Shown: positions 25,375-33,678 of the stretch, in pieces | Numbering within the stretch: the stretch's first letter is position 1 | Layout of the letters: the number at the start of each line of letters is the position of its first letter | Assembly: GCA_029213305.1 (NCBI GenBank) | Contig: JARGPA010000025.1 | Coordinates: 1-45,459, forward strand | Direction: 5' to 3' | DNA: 45,459 nucleotides | Origin: Phycisphaerales bacterium | Lineage (GTDB): Bacteria > Planctomycetota > Phycisphaerae > Phycisphaerales > UBA1924 | Program-made: the position numbers and the translations under genes | The notes under the pieces: generated by a model | The model's database searches: none | What the model saw: the letters and a program-made list of their open reading frames with translations, nothing else | What the model was told of the DNA's origin: nothing

Positions 25375-26649
25375 TTAGAACTGTTGCTCAAGAGATGATT
25401 TGATCATGTTTCGCATCATTTTGATCTGTGTTTTCGATAAACCCGTTTCTTCAATATCCACTGTCATTGCGGTCGTCCAGATATCTGAATCGAACTGATA
25501 CCCGAGTTGGGATGTGATTACTTCTTCGAGCCCTGGCATATGAGCTGCGCCGTAGAAGATTGCGATATCTTCAACATTCTTATTCTTTGCAAGTTCAGCT
25601 TTGAGGTAGTCGATGACAATATCGTTTCGACCTAGGAGAATGACATTGTTGACGGCGTCGAACTGTTCGAGCATGTTGGATGATTCGACCAATGCGAGCA
25701 TATCCATCATTGCGAGTTTCATCATTGAGGACATTGTTGGAGATCGGGAAACGAACTTGAGCGCGAACCCGATGATCTTTGCTTGGAATGAATCGCCTTC
25801 AATGAGTTTTAGGATTTGAGCATTGTCTTCGCCTTGTGCGGAGAGTTGTTTTTGGAGTTCGTTGATATCGATATCAGCGTTGATCCAGTTCTTTCTTGAT
25901 GTGTCCATTTCATCGAGTTGGAATGAAACTCGGAGCGCATTTGCGAGTTGGGATTGGATACCTTCTGGGGTAGGTTTTCGTTTTTCGTTTTCGGTATAGC
26001 TTCTTGAGCTCAGTTTGATGTCAGTAGCGAGTCCTTGGCCTCCGATTTTTCGGTCACTCCCAGTTGAAGTGATGTCCACTTGTTTGCTTTGTTCATCGTT
26101 TAGATCGAGATGAATTAGTTCGATGATGAACTCGGAACCCCAACCATCTTGCATAGTTGATCCCACCATCGCGGCGATGCGTGAATCGTCACTATCGAGT
26201 AGATCATCGAACGAACTTGGGAGTTGGTGAGTTGCAGCGTGGTAGTGTTCGATGATTTCAAAGAGGAGATTTATTCGATCTTGCGTCGCGTCTGCTTTGC
26301 TTTGATCATCGAGCTCGGAGTCAATTGGGTCGAGCCCTGCAGGCTTCACTCCTTCAAAAAGTACTGTGTCATAAGAATCGAGACGATTTTGCATTTCTTT
26401 ATAGAACGATGCATCGGCGATATGAATTGCAGAAACTAAACGGATGCGCGGGCCATTTCCATCCGCAGAAGTAAACACTCGTTCACACATTTGTAGTTGC
26501 ACTTCACTTGAATCTGATTCGATAACCTTTGCATAAGGTTTCGGCGATTCTGTCGAATTATCGGGTCCGTTTGATGCATAGAGCACTGACGAGGAACCGA
26601 CTAATGCGCATATCGCGATGGTTGAAAGGCGAGTGATTTGTGTGAACAT
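25375..26649 (-). CDS. Exported TraB/GumN-like protein with pseudopilin-like insertion
   Basis: The protein has 424 residues. Residues 1-25 are a signal peptide ending Y-A-S. TraB-type elements are I-R-L-V-S-A-I-H-I-A-D near residue 72, V-L-F-E-G-V near 95, and the C-terminal G-R-N-D...F-Y-G-A-A-H-M-P-G-L near 375-390. Residues of about 128-212 look inserted and resemble the C-terminal part of the type II secretion pseudopilin GspG: Q-L-P-S-S-F-D-D-L-L, D-G-W-G-S-E-F, then S-T-G-S-D-R-K-I-G-G-Q-G. That tail in GspG binds calcium. The catalytic role of TraB/GumN-like domains is poorly known; some relatives are proteases. AGAGAG lies before the ATG. It converges with nnrD with zero bases between stop codons. 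Confidence 0.65.
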   Translation of the reverse strand: MFTQITRLSTIAICALVGSSSVLYASNGPDNSTESPKPYAKVIESDSSEVQLQMCERVFTSADGNGPRIRLVSAIHIADASFYKEMQNRLDSYDTVLFEGVKPAGLDPIDSELDDQSKADATQDRINLLFEIIEHYHAATHQLPSSFDDLLDSDDSRIAAMVGSTMQDGWGSEFIIELIHLDLNDEQSKQVDITSTGSDRKIGGQGLATDIKLSSRSYTENEKRKPTPEGIQSQLANALRVSFQLDEMDTSRKNWINADIDINELQKQLSAQGEDNAQILKLIEGDSFQAKIIGFALKFVSRSPTMSSMMKLAMMDMLALVESSNMLEQFDAVNNVILLGRNDIVIDYLKAELAKNKNVEDIAIFYGAAHMPGLEEVITSQLGYQFDSDIWTTAMTVDIEETGLSKTQIKMMRNMIKSSLEQQF

Positions 26650-26803
26650 GTGATTCTCTCTTGTTTAATTGATGCCCGATCTCTTTGTGGCGATATCAGA
26701 TGATACCAGTGCATTGGACCAAAGGGTGCATCAACTATCTGGAACAAAAGGCTTGGAGTGGCTTTTTCTTGTTGATATCATCCTTGTGAGGAGGATTTTT
26801 TAT

Positions 26804-28699
26804 ATGCGGTACCATTTACCAATCGTTTATTTGCTTGCCGGTTCGACTCTCAGCGCTGTTGCGTATGCATCTGCGCCTGAGAAGAAACAATCGACACGAG
26901 ATCAAGAACCAACACGCAGATCAGTTGTCCAACGCGAGCACACGGCGCGTGATAGTGCAAGGGATGCTCAGCGCCTTGAAGATTTTCAAGCTCCACAAGG
27001 AAGCACTGCGGTGTTCCCCAATGAGTTTCGTACAATTGATGGGTTTGCTAACAACATTGGCAATCCTCTCTGGGGCGCTGCATCAACGAACATGATGCGA
27101 ATGATGAGTGCGGACTATCCCCTTTCATCGGGAGAGATCCCTGCGAGGATGGATGGCCCGAGCCCTCGTGCGGTGAGTAACGCATTGTGCGCATCTCCTG
27201 GCATTATTGCCAATCCGGCCAATGCATCTGATTTCCTCTGGCAATGGGGACAGTTCCTCGATCATGACATCGATGAAACTCCATCGAGTGATGTCGCATT
27301 TGATATTGAAGTTCCAATGGGCGACCCGTGGTTCGATCCAATGAACACTGGCACACAGGTCATTGGTATGAATCGATCTTCATTCTCAATGGATGATGAA
27401 GGGAATCGACAACAACACAACGAGATCACTTCGTTTATTGATGCTTCAAATGTATACGGCGCTGATGAACCACGAGCTGCAGCGCTTCGCACGAATGATG
27501 GCACAGGACGATTGGTTACGAGTGCGGGCGACTTGTTGCCGTTCAATACTGGTGGGTTTGATAATGCTCCGACTGGTAGTGATCCGAGCTTCTTCCTAGC
27601 GGGTGATATTCGCGCTAATGAACAAGTTGGACTCACTGCGATGCACACGCTCTTTGTGCGTGAGCACAACTTCTGGGCAGATCTCTTCTCTGTGAAGTAC
27701 CCAGAAGCAAGCGGCGATGAGCTCTATGAGCGTGCTCGCGCGATAGTCAGTGCAGAAATGCAAGCGATTACGTATAACGAGTTTCTCCCAGTGTTATTGG
27801 GTGACGGTGCAATGGGTGCATATGCAGGTTACAACCCTGCAATACAACCAAGTATCTCAAATGTATTCGCATCTGCAGCGTACCGTGTTGGGCACACCAT
27901 GTTGTCTCCATCACTTTCTCGTTTAGATGCAACTGATCAAGAAGCACCTGAGGGACATCTTCCTTTGCAACAGGGTTTCTTTATCCCATCGGAAATTAGT
28001 TCGAATGGCATTGACTCAGTCTTGCGCGGATTAGCGAGCCATCCTGCGCAGCAGATTGACACATATGTTGTTGATGATGTTCGTAACTTCTTGTTTGGGC
28101 CTCCAGGTTCGGGTGGGTTCGATCTTGCGTCACTGAATATCCAGCGTGGCCGAGATCATGGATTACCTGATTACAACGCAACTCGACAATCATTTGGATT
28201 GAACGCATTGACAGCACTCGATCAGATTAGCGATGATGCTTCGATTGATGCTGGATTCGAGAGTGTTTATGCGTCGATTGATGATGTTGATCCGTGGATT
28301 GGATTGCTTGCAGAATCTGCGGCTCCTGGATCACTTGTCGGAGAGACTCTCCAAGCGATTTTGGTAGATCAGTTTTCTCGTCTGCGTAGTGGAGATCGAT
28401 TTTGGTATGAAGCGTATCTCCCTACAGACATGGTGAATATGGTCAACCAGCAAACCTTAGCGGTCATCATCCGTAGAAATACGAATATTGGTGATGAGCT
28501 GAGTGACGATGTCTTTACTGCAGTTGCTCCATGTCCGGGTGATGTGAACAACGATGGCGAGTTGAACTTCTTTGACATTTCTGCATATTTGGGATTGTTC
28601 TCAGCAAATGATCCAAGGGCCGACTTTGATGGAGATGGCGCTTTCAACTTCTTCGATGTGAGCGACTTCTTGAGCATGTTTGGCGCAGGTTGTCCATAA
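26804..28699 (+). CDS. Secreted animal-type haem peroxidase with dockerin-like tag
   Basis: The protein has 631 residues: a signal peptide (1-23, ending A-Y-A), a charged spacer, then an animal haem-dependent peroxidase domain (peroxidasin/myeloperoxidase type, PF03098) at about 60-560. Catalytic features are G-Q-F-L-D-H-D with distal His154, R-E-H-N-F-W, Y-R-V-G-H with proximal His364, and N-I-Q-R-G-R-D-H-G. It should oxidise halides or organics with H2O2 outside the cytoplasm. The C-terminal 55 residues hold two dockerin-type calcium loops (D-V-N-N-D-G and D-F-D-G-D-G), each followed by F-F-D-I/V-S, ending G-A-G-C-P. GAGGAGGA before the ATG at 26804 fixes the start; the longer frame to 26669 has no signal peptide. 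Confidence 0.9.
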   Translation: MRYHLPIVYLLAGSTLSAVAYASAPEKKQSTRDQEPTRRSVVQREHTARDSARDAQRLEDFQAPQGSTAVFPNEFRTIDGFANNIGNPLWGAASTNMMRMMSADYPLSSGEIPARMDGPSPRAVSNALCASPGIIANPANASDFLWQWGQFLDHDIDETPSSDVAFDIEVPMGDPWFDPMNTGTQVIGMNRSSFSMDDEGNRQQHNEITSFIDASNVYGADEPRAAALRTNDGTGRLVTSAGDLLPFNTGGFDNAPTGSDPSFFLAGDIRANEQVGLTAMHTLFVREHNFWADLFSVKYPEASGDELYERARAIVSAEMQAITYNEFLPVLLGDGAMGAYAGYNPAIQPSISNVFASAAYRVGHTMLSPSLSRLDATDQEAPEGHLPLQQGFFIPSEISSNGIDSVLRGLASHPAQQIDTYVVDDVRNFLFGPPGSGGFDLASLNIQRGRDHGLPDYNATRQSFGLNALTALDQISDDASIDAGFESVYASIDDVDPWIGLLAESAAPGSLVGETLQAILVDQFSRLRSGDRFWYEAYLPTDMVNMVNQQTLAVIIRRNTNIGDELSDDVFTAVAPCPGDVNNDGELNFFDISAYLGLFSANDPRADFDGDGAFNFFDVSDFLSMFGAGCP

Positions 28700-28720
28700 C
28701 TGAACCAATCGACAATCATT

Positions 28721-28759
28721 AAAACAAAGCCGCAGAGTATTTTGACTCTGCGGCTTTTT
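28721..28759. terminator. Bidirectional rho-independent terminator
   Basis: A perfect 13-bp stem (28726-28738 and 28745-28757) with a 6-base loop has A-rich left and T-rich right flanks. It serves the peroxidase gene and the convergent metalloprotease gene. Confidence 0.92.
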
Positions 28760-28787
28760 CGTATGTGCAACTTAATCTAGATGAATC

Positions 28788-31403
28788 TTATGGACATCCT
28801 GCACCGAATGCGGCGAGGAAAGTTGATACATCAAAGAAGTTGAATGAACCATCGTTGTTAAAATCTGCGGTCGGATCTTGCACTGCGAATGCAGATAGGA
28901 ATGACGAGACATCGAAGAAGTTTAGACTTCCATCGCCGTTGAGATCGACTTGGCATGTTTGCATCACTTGATACTCATATGCGCCTGCATCGACGATTCC
29001 TGCAGTTCCTAAACCTGTATCAACGGTATCGGGATCATCAACAAATCGTTCATTCCCTGCGAAATCCACGGGGAGAATTTCAACTGTGTCTCCATCGACA
29101 TCCAGATCAAGATCATCGATTGGAAGCGCAGAGTTATCACCCATGTCGATTGCTGCTGAGAGCGCTGTAAGGGAATAGTTTCCTGCGGGAGCGTCAACGA
29201 ACATTGGGTCTGCCCCTGTCGTACCAACTCCGGCGAATCCTCCTGTCCAGCCTTGCACGATTGAGTTGTTCATCGTGACTGCTGAACCGACTCCGCTGTG
29301 AGAATATTGATTTTGCTCATTACTTACTCCTCCTGCGGAGTTTCCCCAAAGAATCGTGTTTGTGAGGATAACTGATGAACGGGAGTTGCTAACTCCTGAA
29401 GATCGAATACTTGACGCATTAGGAGATGAGTTGTTCGCGATTGTACAGTTAACAATCTCTACATCAACACCCAGTGTGATCGACAATCCAGCTCCTGCAT
29501 ATTGGCCGTACCCGATGTTGTTACTGATTACATTGTTTGCGAAGATTGGGTTTCCACCTGAGATATAGCAACCAGAGGTCCCATCGTTATCAGTGTTATA
29601 TTCAACACTGTTGTTGATGAACTGATTATCGAGTCCTGTTGTGAGCCCGTTGAGTTCGATACCTCCGACCCAGCCCTCGTATTCAAAGAACCCGGTTGAA
29701 CCCCAGAATACGCCGTCGATGGCGTTGTTGTGATGGATCCATGAGTTGGTGATTCTGGACTTTGTGAAGTTGGTGATTTGCACTCCTGCGTCTTTGAGCG
29801 CGGTGTTGTTTCTAAACTCGCAGTTGTTGATAACGAGGTCACCTCTGAATGCGCAGAGGCCGCCGCCGCTGAACATGAATCCGCCGCAGTTGACTTCGAA
29901 GTTTGCGTTTCCTCCTTCGACGATGATTCCATCGAGTGTGATCCGATTATCTTCGGTGTGTAAGAACAGAGTATTGATCGTGTTCTCTTCGCGATTGGTG
30001 AGATTCGGTCCATCATCTTGATTGAGATCACCCGATAGGATTGATTGCGCGGCACCATCGACACGATCATCGAGTGATGCTTCGGTGCCGACGAATCCAC
30101 CGAAGAGTGAGACTCCTGAGATGAGATCGAATCCTTGTGCGCGATGACCGTTTGTTGCAGGGGTATAGATCCCGTCTGCGATCCAGATTTGGGAGATATC
30201 TCCTCCACTTGCTCGTGCGAGTGTGAATGCTTCTTGGAGATCGTTGAAAGCATCTCCCCATCCGTTACCGGTTCCGGTTGATGGCGCGTCGCCGTCCACC
30301 ATGATTGTGGAGACTTCAACTTCATCTGGAACGCCGTCAAGATCTGTGTCGAGACTTGTTCCTAATGCAATGTCGCATGAATCGGGTGTACCGTTTTTAT
30401 TGAAGTCTTGATCTGCGAAATCTGGGTATCCGTTGCTGTCACAGTCGCTGAGTGTTCCAGCGATGATTTCATCTGTGTCTTCGATACCGTTCCCGTTGAT
30501 ATCTCGGTTTCGATATTTTGCAATAACTGGTGCTGAGATAGAGAGTGACATTGCTGCATTTGCGGGGTTCTCGCTCGCGATATCAGTCCCTGTTGGTTGT
30601 CCACCTGAGTCAACATTTGGATTTGAGAAATGAGGGATCCTTGGACCTACCCCAACTCCCATTATTGTGTTGAATGATTCGTCTGGAGCTTGGTATCCCT
30701 TTGAGAATCTTGATCCACCGTTGGTGCATGGGTTTTCTTCAAATCCATGGATGATTCCCATATTGTGACCGATTTCGTGTGCGAACACAGAGGTTGAGCC
30801 ATCTAAACATGACGCAGCGACAACACTGAATGCGTTTTCTGGCGTTGGCGTATTCCCTGGTCCTACTCCGATGTTTGCGATCCCACAGACATCACCTGCG
30901 GAAATAATCATCATGACTAAGTCTGCTTTATGAAGATCACGAAGATCATGAACCTCGTCGAGGACGCCGTCATCTGGGATACGGAGATCATTGAGCTGTG
31001 CGCCCATTGAGCCCGATTGGATATAGTCCACTTCCTCTGAATGTACAACTCGAAAGAGGGTGTTCACCATGGAGTTCGATGCCGCAAGATTTAGATTATC
31101 CAGTCCTGCTTGGATCTTTGCTTTTAGGGTTGCGAGTGATCCTTGAGCAGTCACCGCTTGTCCTGTATATACGACAAGGATATCAACGGTCGAACCATCT
31201 TCGAGCCCACCCCCTCCTCTTTGGATTGAGCTCGAAGAATGGACTCGATCGAATGTACGGAACTGTTCAAGCGGTTCGGGAACGCGTTGTTCACAGGTTA
31301 CGCCGCAAGATGGAGAACCATCATGTGCAAGAGTTGTTGAGCTTGTGAACAGAAGTGTTGCGAGAGAAATTTTTGGAATGAAGTAGTTCATTATTAGTTT
31401 CAT
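28788..31403 (-). CDS. Secreted metzincin metalloprotease fused to beta-helix and dockerin-like tag
   Basis: The protein has 871 residues. A signal peptide (1-27) is followed by a reprolysin/M12-like metzincin domain with zinc motif H-E-I-G-H-N-M-G-I-I-H at residues 209-219 and a later Met-turn candidate (T-I-M-G-V). Residues of about 315-375 are calcium-binding thrombospondin-3-like D-x-D/N-x-D-G repeats. From about 390 to 790 there is a right-handed parallel beta-helix with repeated N-N-x-I/G-x-x-Y/F steps, opening with a G-W-G-D-A-F-N-D-L-Q segment typical of such passenger regions. Two F-F-D-V-S dockerin loops and G-A-G-C-P end it. Start: ATG at 31403 with AGGA 8 bases upstream. It lies 36 bases after the stop of the next beta-helix gene upstream and is probably co-transcribed with it. 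Confidence 0.85.
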   Translation of the reverse strand: MKLIMNYFIPKISLATLLFTSSTTLAHDGSPSCGVTCEQRVPEPLEQFRTFDRVHSSSSIQRGGGGLEDGSTVDILVVYTGQAVTAQGSLATLKAKIQAGLDNLNLAASNSMVNTLFRVVHSEEVDYIQSGSMGAQLNDLRIPDDGVLDEVHDLRDLHKADLVMMIISAGDVCGIANIGVGPGNTPTPENAFSVVAASCLDGSTSVFAHEIGHNMGIIHGFEENPCTNGGSRFSKGYQAPDESFNTIMGVGVGPRIPHFSNPNVDSGGQPTGTDIASENPANAAMSLSISAPVIAKYRNRDINGNGIEDTDEIIAGTLSDCDSNGYPDFADQDFNKNGTPDSCDIALGTSLDTDLDGVPDEVEVSTIMVDGDAPSTGTGNGWGDAFNDLQEAFTLARASGGDISQIWIADGIYTPATNGHRAQGFDLISGVSLFGGFVGTEASLDDRVDGAAQSILSGDLNQDDGPNLTNREENTINTLFLHTEDNRITLDGIIVEGGNANFEVNCGGFMFSGGGLCAFRGDLVINNCEFRNNTALKDAGVQITNFTKSRITNSWIHHNNAIDGVFWGSTGFFEYEGWVGGIELNGLTTGLDNQFINNSVEYNTDNDGTSGCYISGGNPIFANNVISNNIGYGQYAGAGLSITLGVDVEIVNCTIANNSSPNASSIRSSGVSNSRSSVILTNTILWGNSAGGVSNEQNQYSHSGVGSAVTMNNSIVQGWTGGFAGVGTTGADPMFVDAPAGNYSLTALSAAIDMGDNSALPIDDLDLDVDGDTVEILPVDFAGNERFVDDPDTVDTGLGTAGIVDAGAYEYQVMQTCQVDLNGDGSLNFFDVSSFLSAFAVQDPTADFNNDGSFNFFDVSTFLAAFGAGCP

Positions 31404-31439
31404 ATTGTTTATCCTCATTAGATTCAAGTGAGAATACGA

Positions 31440-32912
31440 TTACGGACAACCCGCACCGAAGAGTGTGAGGAACTGGGAAACATCGAAGAAGTTCAAAACT
31501 CCGTCGTCGTTAAGATCCGCAGCGCACGCGGGTGTGTTCGTTGGTTGGAACTCGTAAGCGCCAAGATCTATACAGAGTGCCCATGTGGAGATTCCAGTAT
31601 TTGGCGTGCTCTCATCATCAAGGTTACGAACATTCCCTGCATGATCAGTAGTAACATCGAGGACAAAAATCTCTCCGATGCTTGGGGATCCGATTTCTCC
31701 TCTTGAATCTCCTGCGTCGATTGCAGGGGATCCGCTCATCAAGGAATAGTCTTCCATTCCAGGATCGTTGAACATTGGATCAGCATTAAAGTTTCCGTTG
31801 ATGTCCGTCATTCCTGTCGGCCCTTCAGGGATCAATGAATGACTTGGGTTGAAGTTTCCGATTCCGATATGGGAAGTTGCACTGTCATTGGTAACAATAC
31901 AGTTGAGTAAGTTCGTATTCGAATCTGCACGGACTCCTCGGAATGAGTCACTTACACCATCTGTTTCAACTCCATTACCCGAGAATGTACAGTTTACTGC
32001 TTCGAAAATTTGCTCATTGCGTGTAACGCCACCATCGTTGACAGCGTTGTTGTTGATAAATATCGAGTTGAGAGCACGGAATACATCGTTGTCCGAGACC
32101 CAGATTGCTCCTCCAGCATTAGCTTGATTTGCGACGAACTCACAATCTTCGACATCAACAATTCCTGTTGATGCAGTTCCGAGCACAGCGATTGCGCCTC
32201 CACGGCTTGTTGCTGTGTTGTCATCAAAGCGACATCCGCTCATGTCGAGCATGTTTCCGGCCATGGTATATGCGAGGCCGCCGCCTTCAACGCCTGTGTT
32301 TCCTTCGATTGTGCAATTGGTGATTATCTTGGATGCGCTGCCTCCAAGGTAGACTCCGCCTCCGTTTTCATCAGAGGTGTTGTTTCGAATGATTGTATTA
32401 GTTACGGTGCCGCCGCCGGACATGTAGAGCCCGCCACCACGAAATGTGTTGGTGTTGTTTTCAATAATACAATCAATGATGGTTGCATTTGAACCACCTT
32501 CTACTGAAACTCCCGCGCCTGCGGTTGTTGAGAATCCGTTGGTGAAAGTGATTCCTTCGAGGACTACATCAGTTGTTGATCCTGTGATCAACATACATTT
32601 GTTGAGTCCTTGTCCGAATACTGTAACTGATCCTGGGCCCGCATTTATGAGCGTTAGGTCTTTTCCAGAGATCAGTAAATTTTCTGGATATAGGCCTGGT
32701 GCGATCTCAATGATGTCGCCGTCAACTCCTGCGCTAATAGCAGCGGTGATGGTGATGTAGTCAAAATCAATCAGGCTTGGCCCAACGGTGAGCGTCGCTG
32801 CGCCGGACGCAGCGGTGAGTACGGAGATCGCAGAGACTACTGCGAGTGTTCGAATTCGGCGTGAAATGTTGATTTGTGGACGATTCGCTCTGATCTGATC
32901 TGAATTGCTCAT
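31440..32912 (-). CDS. Secreted right-handed beta-helix protein with half dockerin tag
   Basis: The protein has 490 residues. A twin-arginine-like basic N-terminus (R-R-I-R) precedes a hydrophobic signal ending A-S-G-A-A-T near 45. From there to about 450 it is a right-handed parallel beta-helix (pectate-lyase fold type, I-I-E-N-N-T and N-T-I-I-R-N-N steps). The C-terminus keeps only one dockerin loop (D-L-N-D-D-G-V-L-N-F-F-D-V-S) before F-G-A-G-C-P, where the other tagged proteins here have two. AGGGAT before the ATG at 32912 fixes the start; the open frame to 33029 lacks such a site. It heads a two-gene unit with the metalloprotease gene and diverges from the first sigma factor gene. Confidence 0.8.
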   Translation of the reverse strand: MSNSDQIRANRPQINISRRIRTLAVVSAISVLTAASGAATLTVGPSLIDFDYITITAAISAGVDGDIIEIAPGLYPENLLISGKDLTLINAGPGSVTVFGQGLNKCMLITGSTTDVVLEGITFTNGFSTTAGAGVSVEGGSNATIIDCIIENNTNTFRGGGLYMSGGGTVTNTIIRNNTSDENGGGVYLGGSASKIITNCTIEGNTGVEGGGLAYTMAGNMLDMSGCRFDDNTATSRGGAIAVLGTASTGIVDVEDCEFVANQANAGGAIWVSDNDVFRALNSIFINNNAVNDGGVTRNEQIFEAVNCTFSGNGVETDGVSDSFRGVRADSNTNLLNCIVTNDSATSHIGIGNFNPSHSLIPEGPTGMTDINGNFNADPMFNDPGMEDYSLMSGSPAIDAGDSRGEIGSPSIGEIFVLDVTTDHAGNVRNLDDESTPNTGISTWALCIDLGAYEFQPTNTPACAADLNDDGVLNFFDVSQFLTLFGAGCP

Positions 32913-33061
32913 TTTGATATCCCTAAATAGTTCGAGTTGGAATGCACAGTTTGTACATAAACAGAGCGATATCGGAAGTGTTAGCGCCCGATACAATTTG
33001 GAAATATAGAGTTTTTTTTGAAAAACCAAAGATGGGATTCTGAGTTGTCAACGGCATTTTG

Positions 33062-33067
33062 TACAAT
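33062..33067 (+). promoter_or_regulatory. Putative -10 element of the first ECF sigma factor gene
   Basis: T-A-C-A-A-T ends eight bases before the ATG at 33076, leaving no room for a Shine-Dalgarno sequence. A TTGTCA at 33045-33050 is only 11 bases away, too close for a standard -35, so the promoter class is uncertain. Confidence 0.35.
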
Positions 33068-33075
33068 CTTTGTGC

Positions 33076-33678
33076 ATGCATATTGAGCCTCACACACGGA
33101 ACTTAGCGACACGATTACTCAGCGAGTTATCGGCTGGTGATATGGCGAATCCCATCGAGTTTTCATCGATGCTCTACGATGAAATGCGGCAACTCGCAAA
33201 GCAGATGATGAGCTCCGAACGAGACAATCACACTCTGCAACCTACCGCTTTGGTCCATGAAGCGTTTATTCGATTGATCAATTCAGACGGTCTTGATATC
33301 AACTCGAAGGATCACTTCTTTTTGCTTGCATCTAAGGTCATGAGACGGATCTTGATTGATCATGCTCGATCGACGAATCGACTCAAAAGAGGCGGCGGAC
33401 AGCAAGTAATGTCCTTAACGATCGCAGACCCTGAGTCGAAGTCACCGATGGATCCTTCTGAGATTCTTGCACTTGACGATGCGCTTGATCGTCTCAGAGA
33501 GCTTGACGAACGAAAAGCGAAGATTGTCGAACTCCGGTTCTTTGGAGGGCTCGATGAAGAAACCAGCGCCAGAATATTAGGAATTGCTCGATCAACTGCT
33601 TCGAGTGATTGGCGCTTTGCGCGAGCTTGGTTGATGAACCAACTAAAAGACGATAAGGGATCCAGCGCTGATGAATGA
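33076..33678 (+). CDS. ECF-type sigma factor (TIGR02999-like), first copy
   Basis: The protein has 200 residues. The sigma-2 region contains T-A-L-V-H-E-A-F-I-R-L and M-R-R-I-L-I-D-H-A-R-S, and the linker has K-R-G-G-G. The sigma-4 region reads V-E-L-R-F-F-G-G-L and ends in the helix-turn-helix W-R-F-A-R-A-W-L. These are marks of the planctomycete-rich ECF group whose genes sit next to Ser/Thr kinases. There is no anti-sigma factor gene nearby. Its stop overlaps the kinase start by 8 bases, so the two are translated together. Known logic in related systems is that the kinase phosphorylates the sigma factor so that it binds RNA polymerase; this is inferred here. The ATG is used in preference to a TTG two codons upstream. 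Confidence 0.88.
   Translation: MHIEPHTRNLATRLLSELSAGDMANPIEFSSMLYDEMRQLAKQMMSSERDNHTLQPTALVHEAFIRLINSDGLDINSKDHFFLLASKVMRRILIDHARSTNRLKRGGGQQVMSLTIADPESKSPMDPSEILALDDALDRLRELDERKAKIVELRFFGGLDEETSARILGIARSTASSDWRFARAWLMNQLKDDKGSSADE

Noticed and set aside
26669..26803. Longer N-terminus for the peroxidase
   Set aside because: The added 45 residues look random and precede a clear signal peptide with GAGGAGGA before it.
33045..33067. TTGTCA and TACAAT as a standard sigma-70 promoter for the first sigma factor gene
   Set aside because: The spacing is 11 bases rather than about 17; only the -10-like box is kept, at low confidence.
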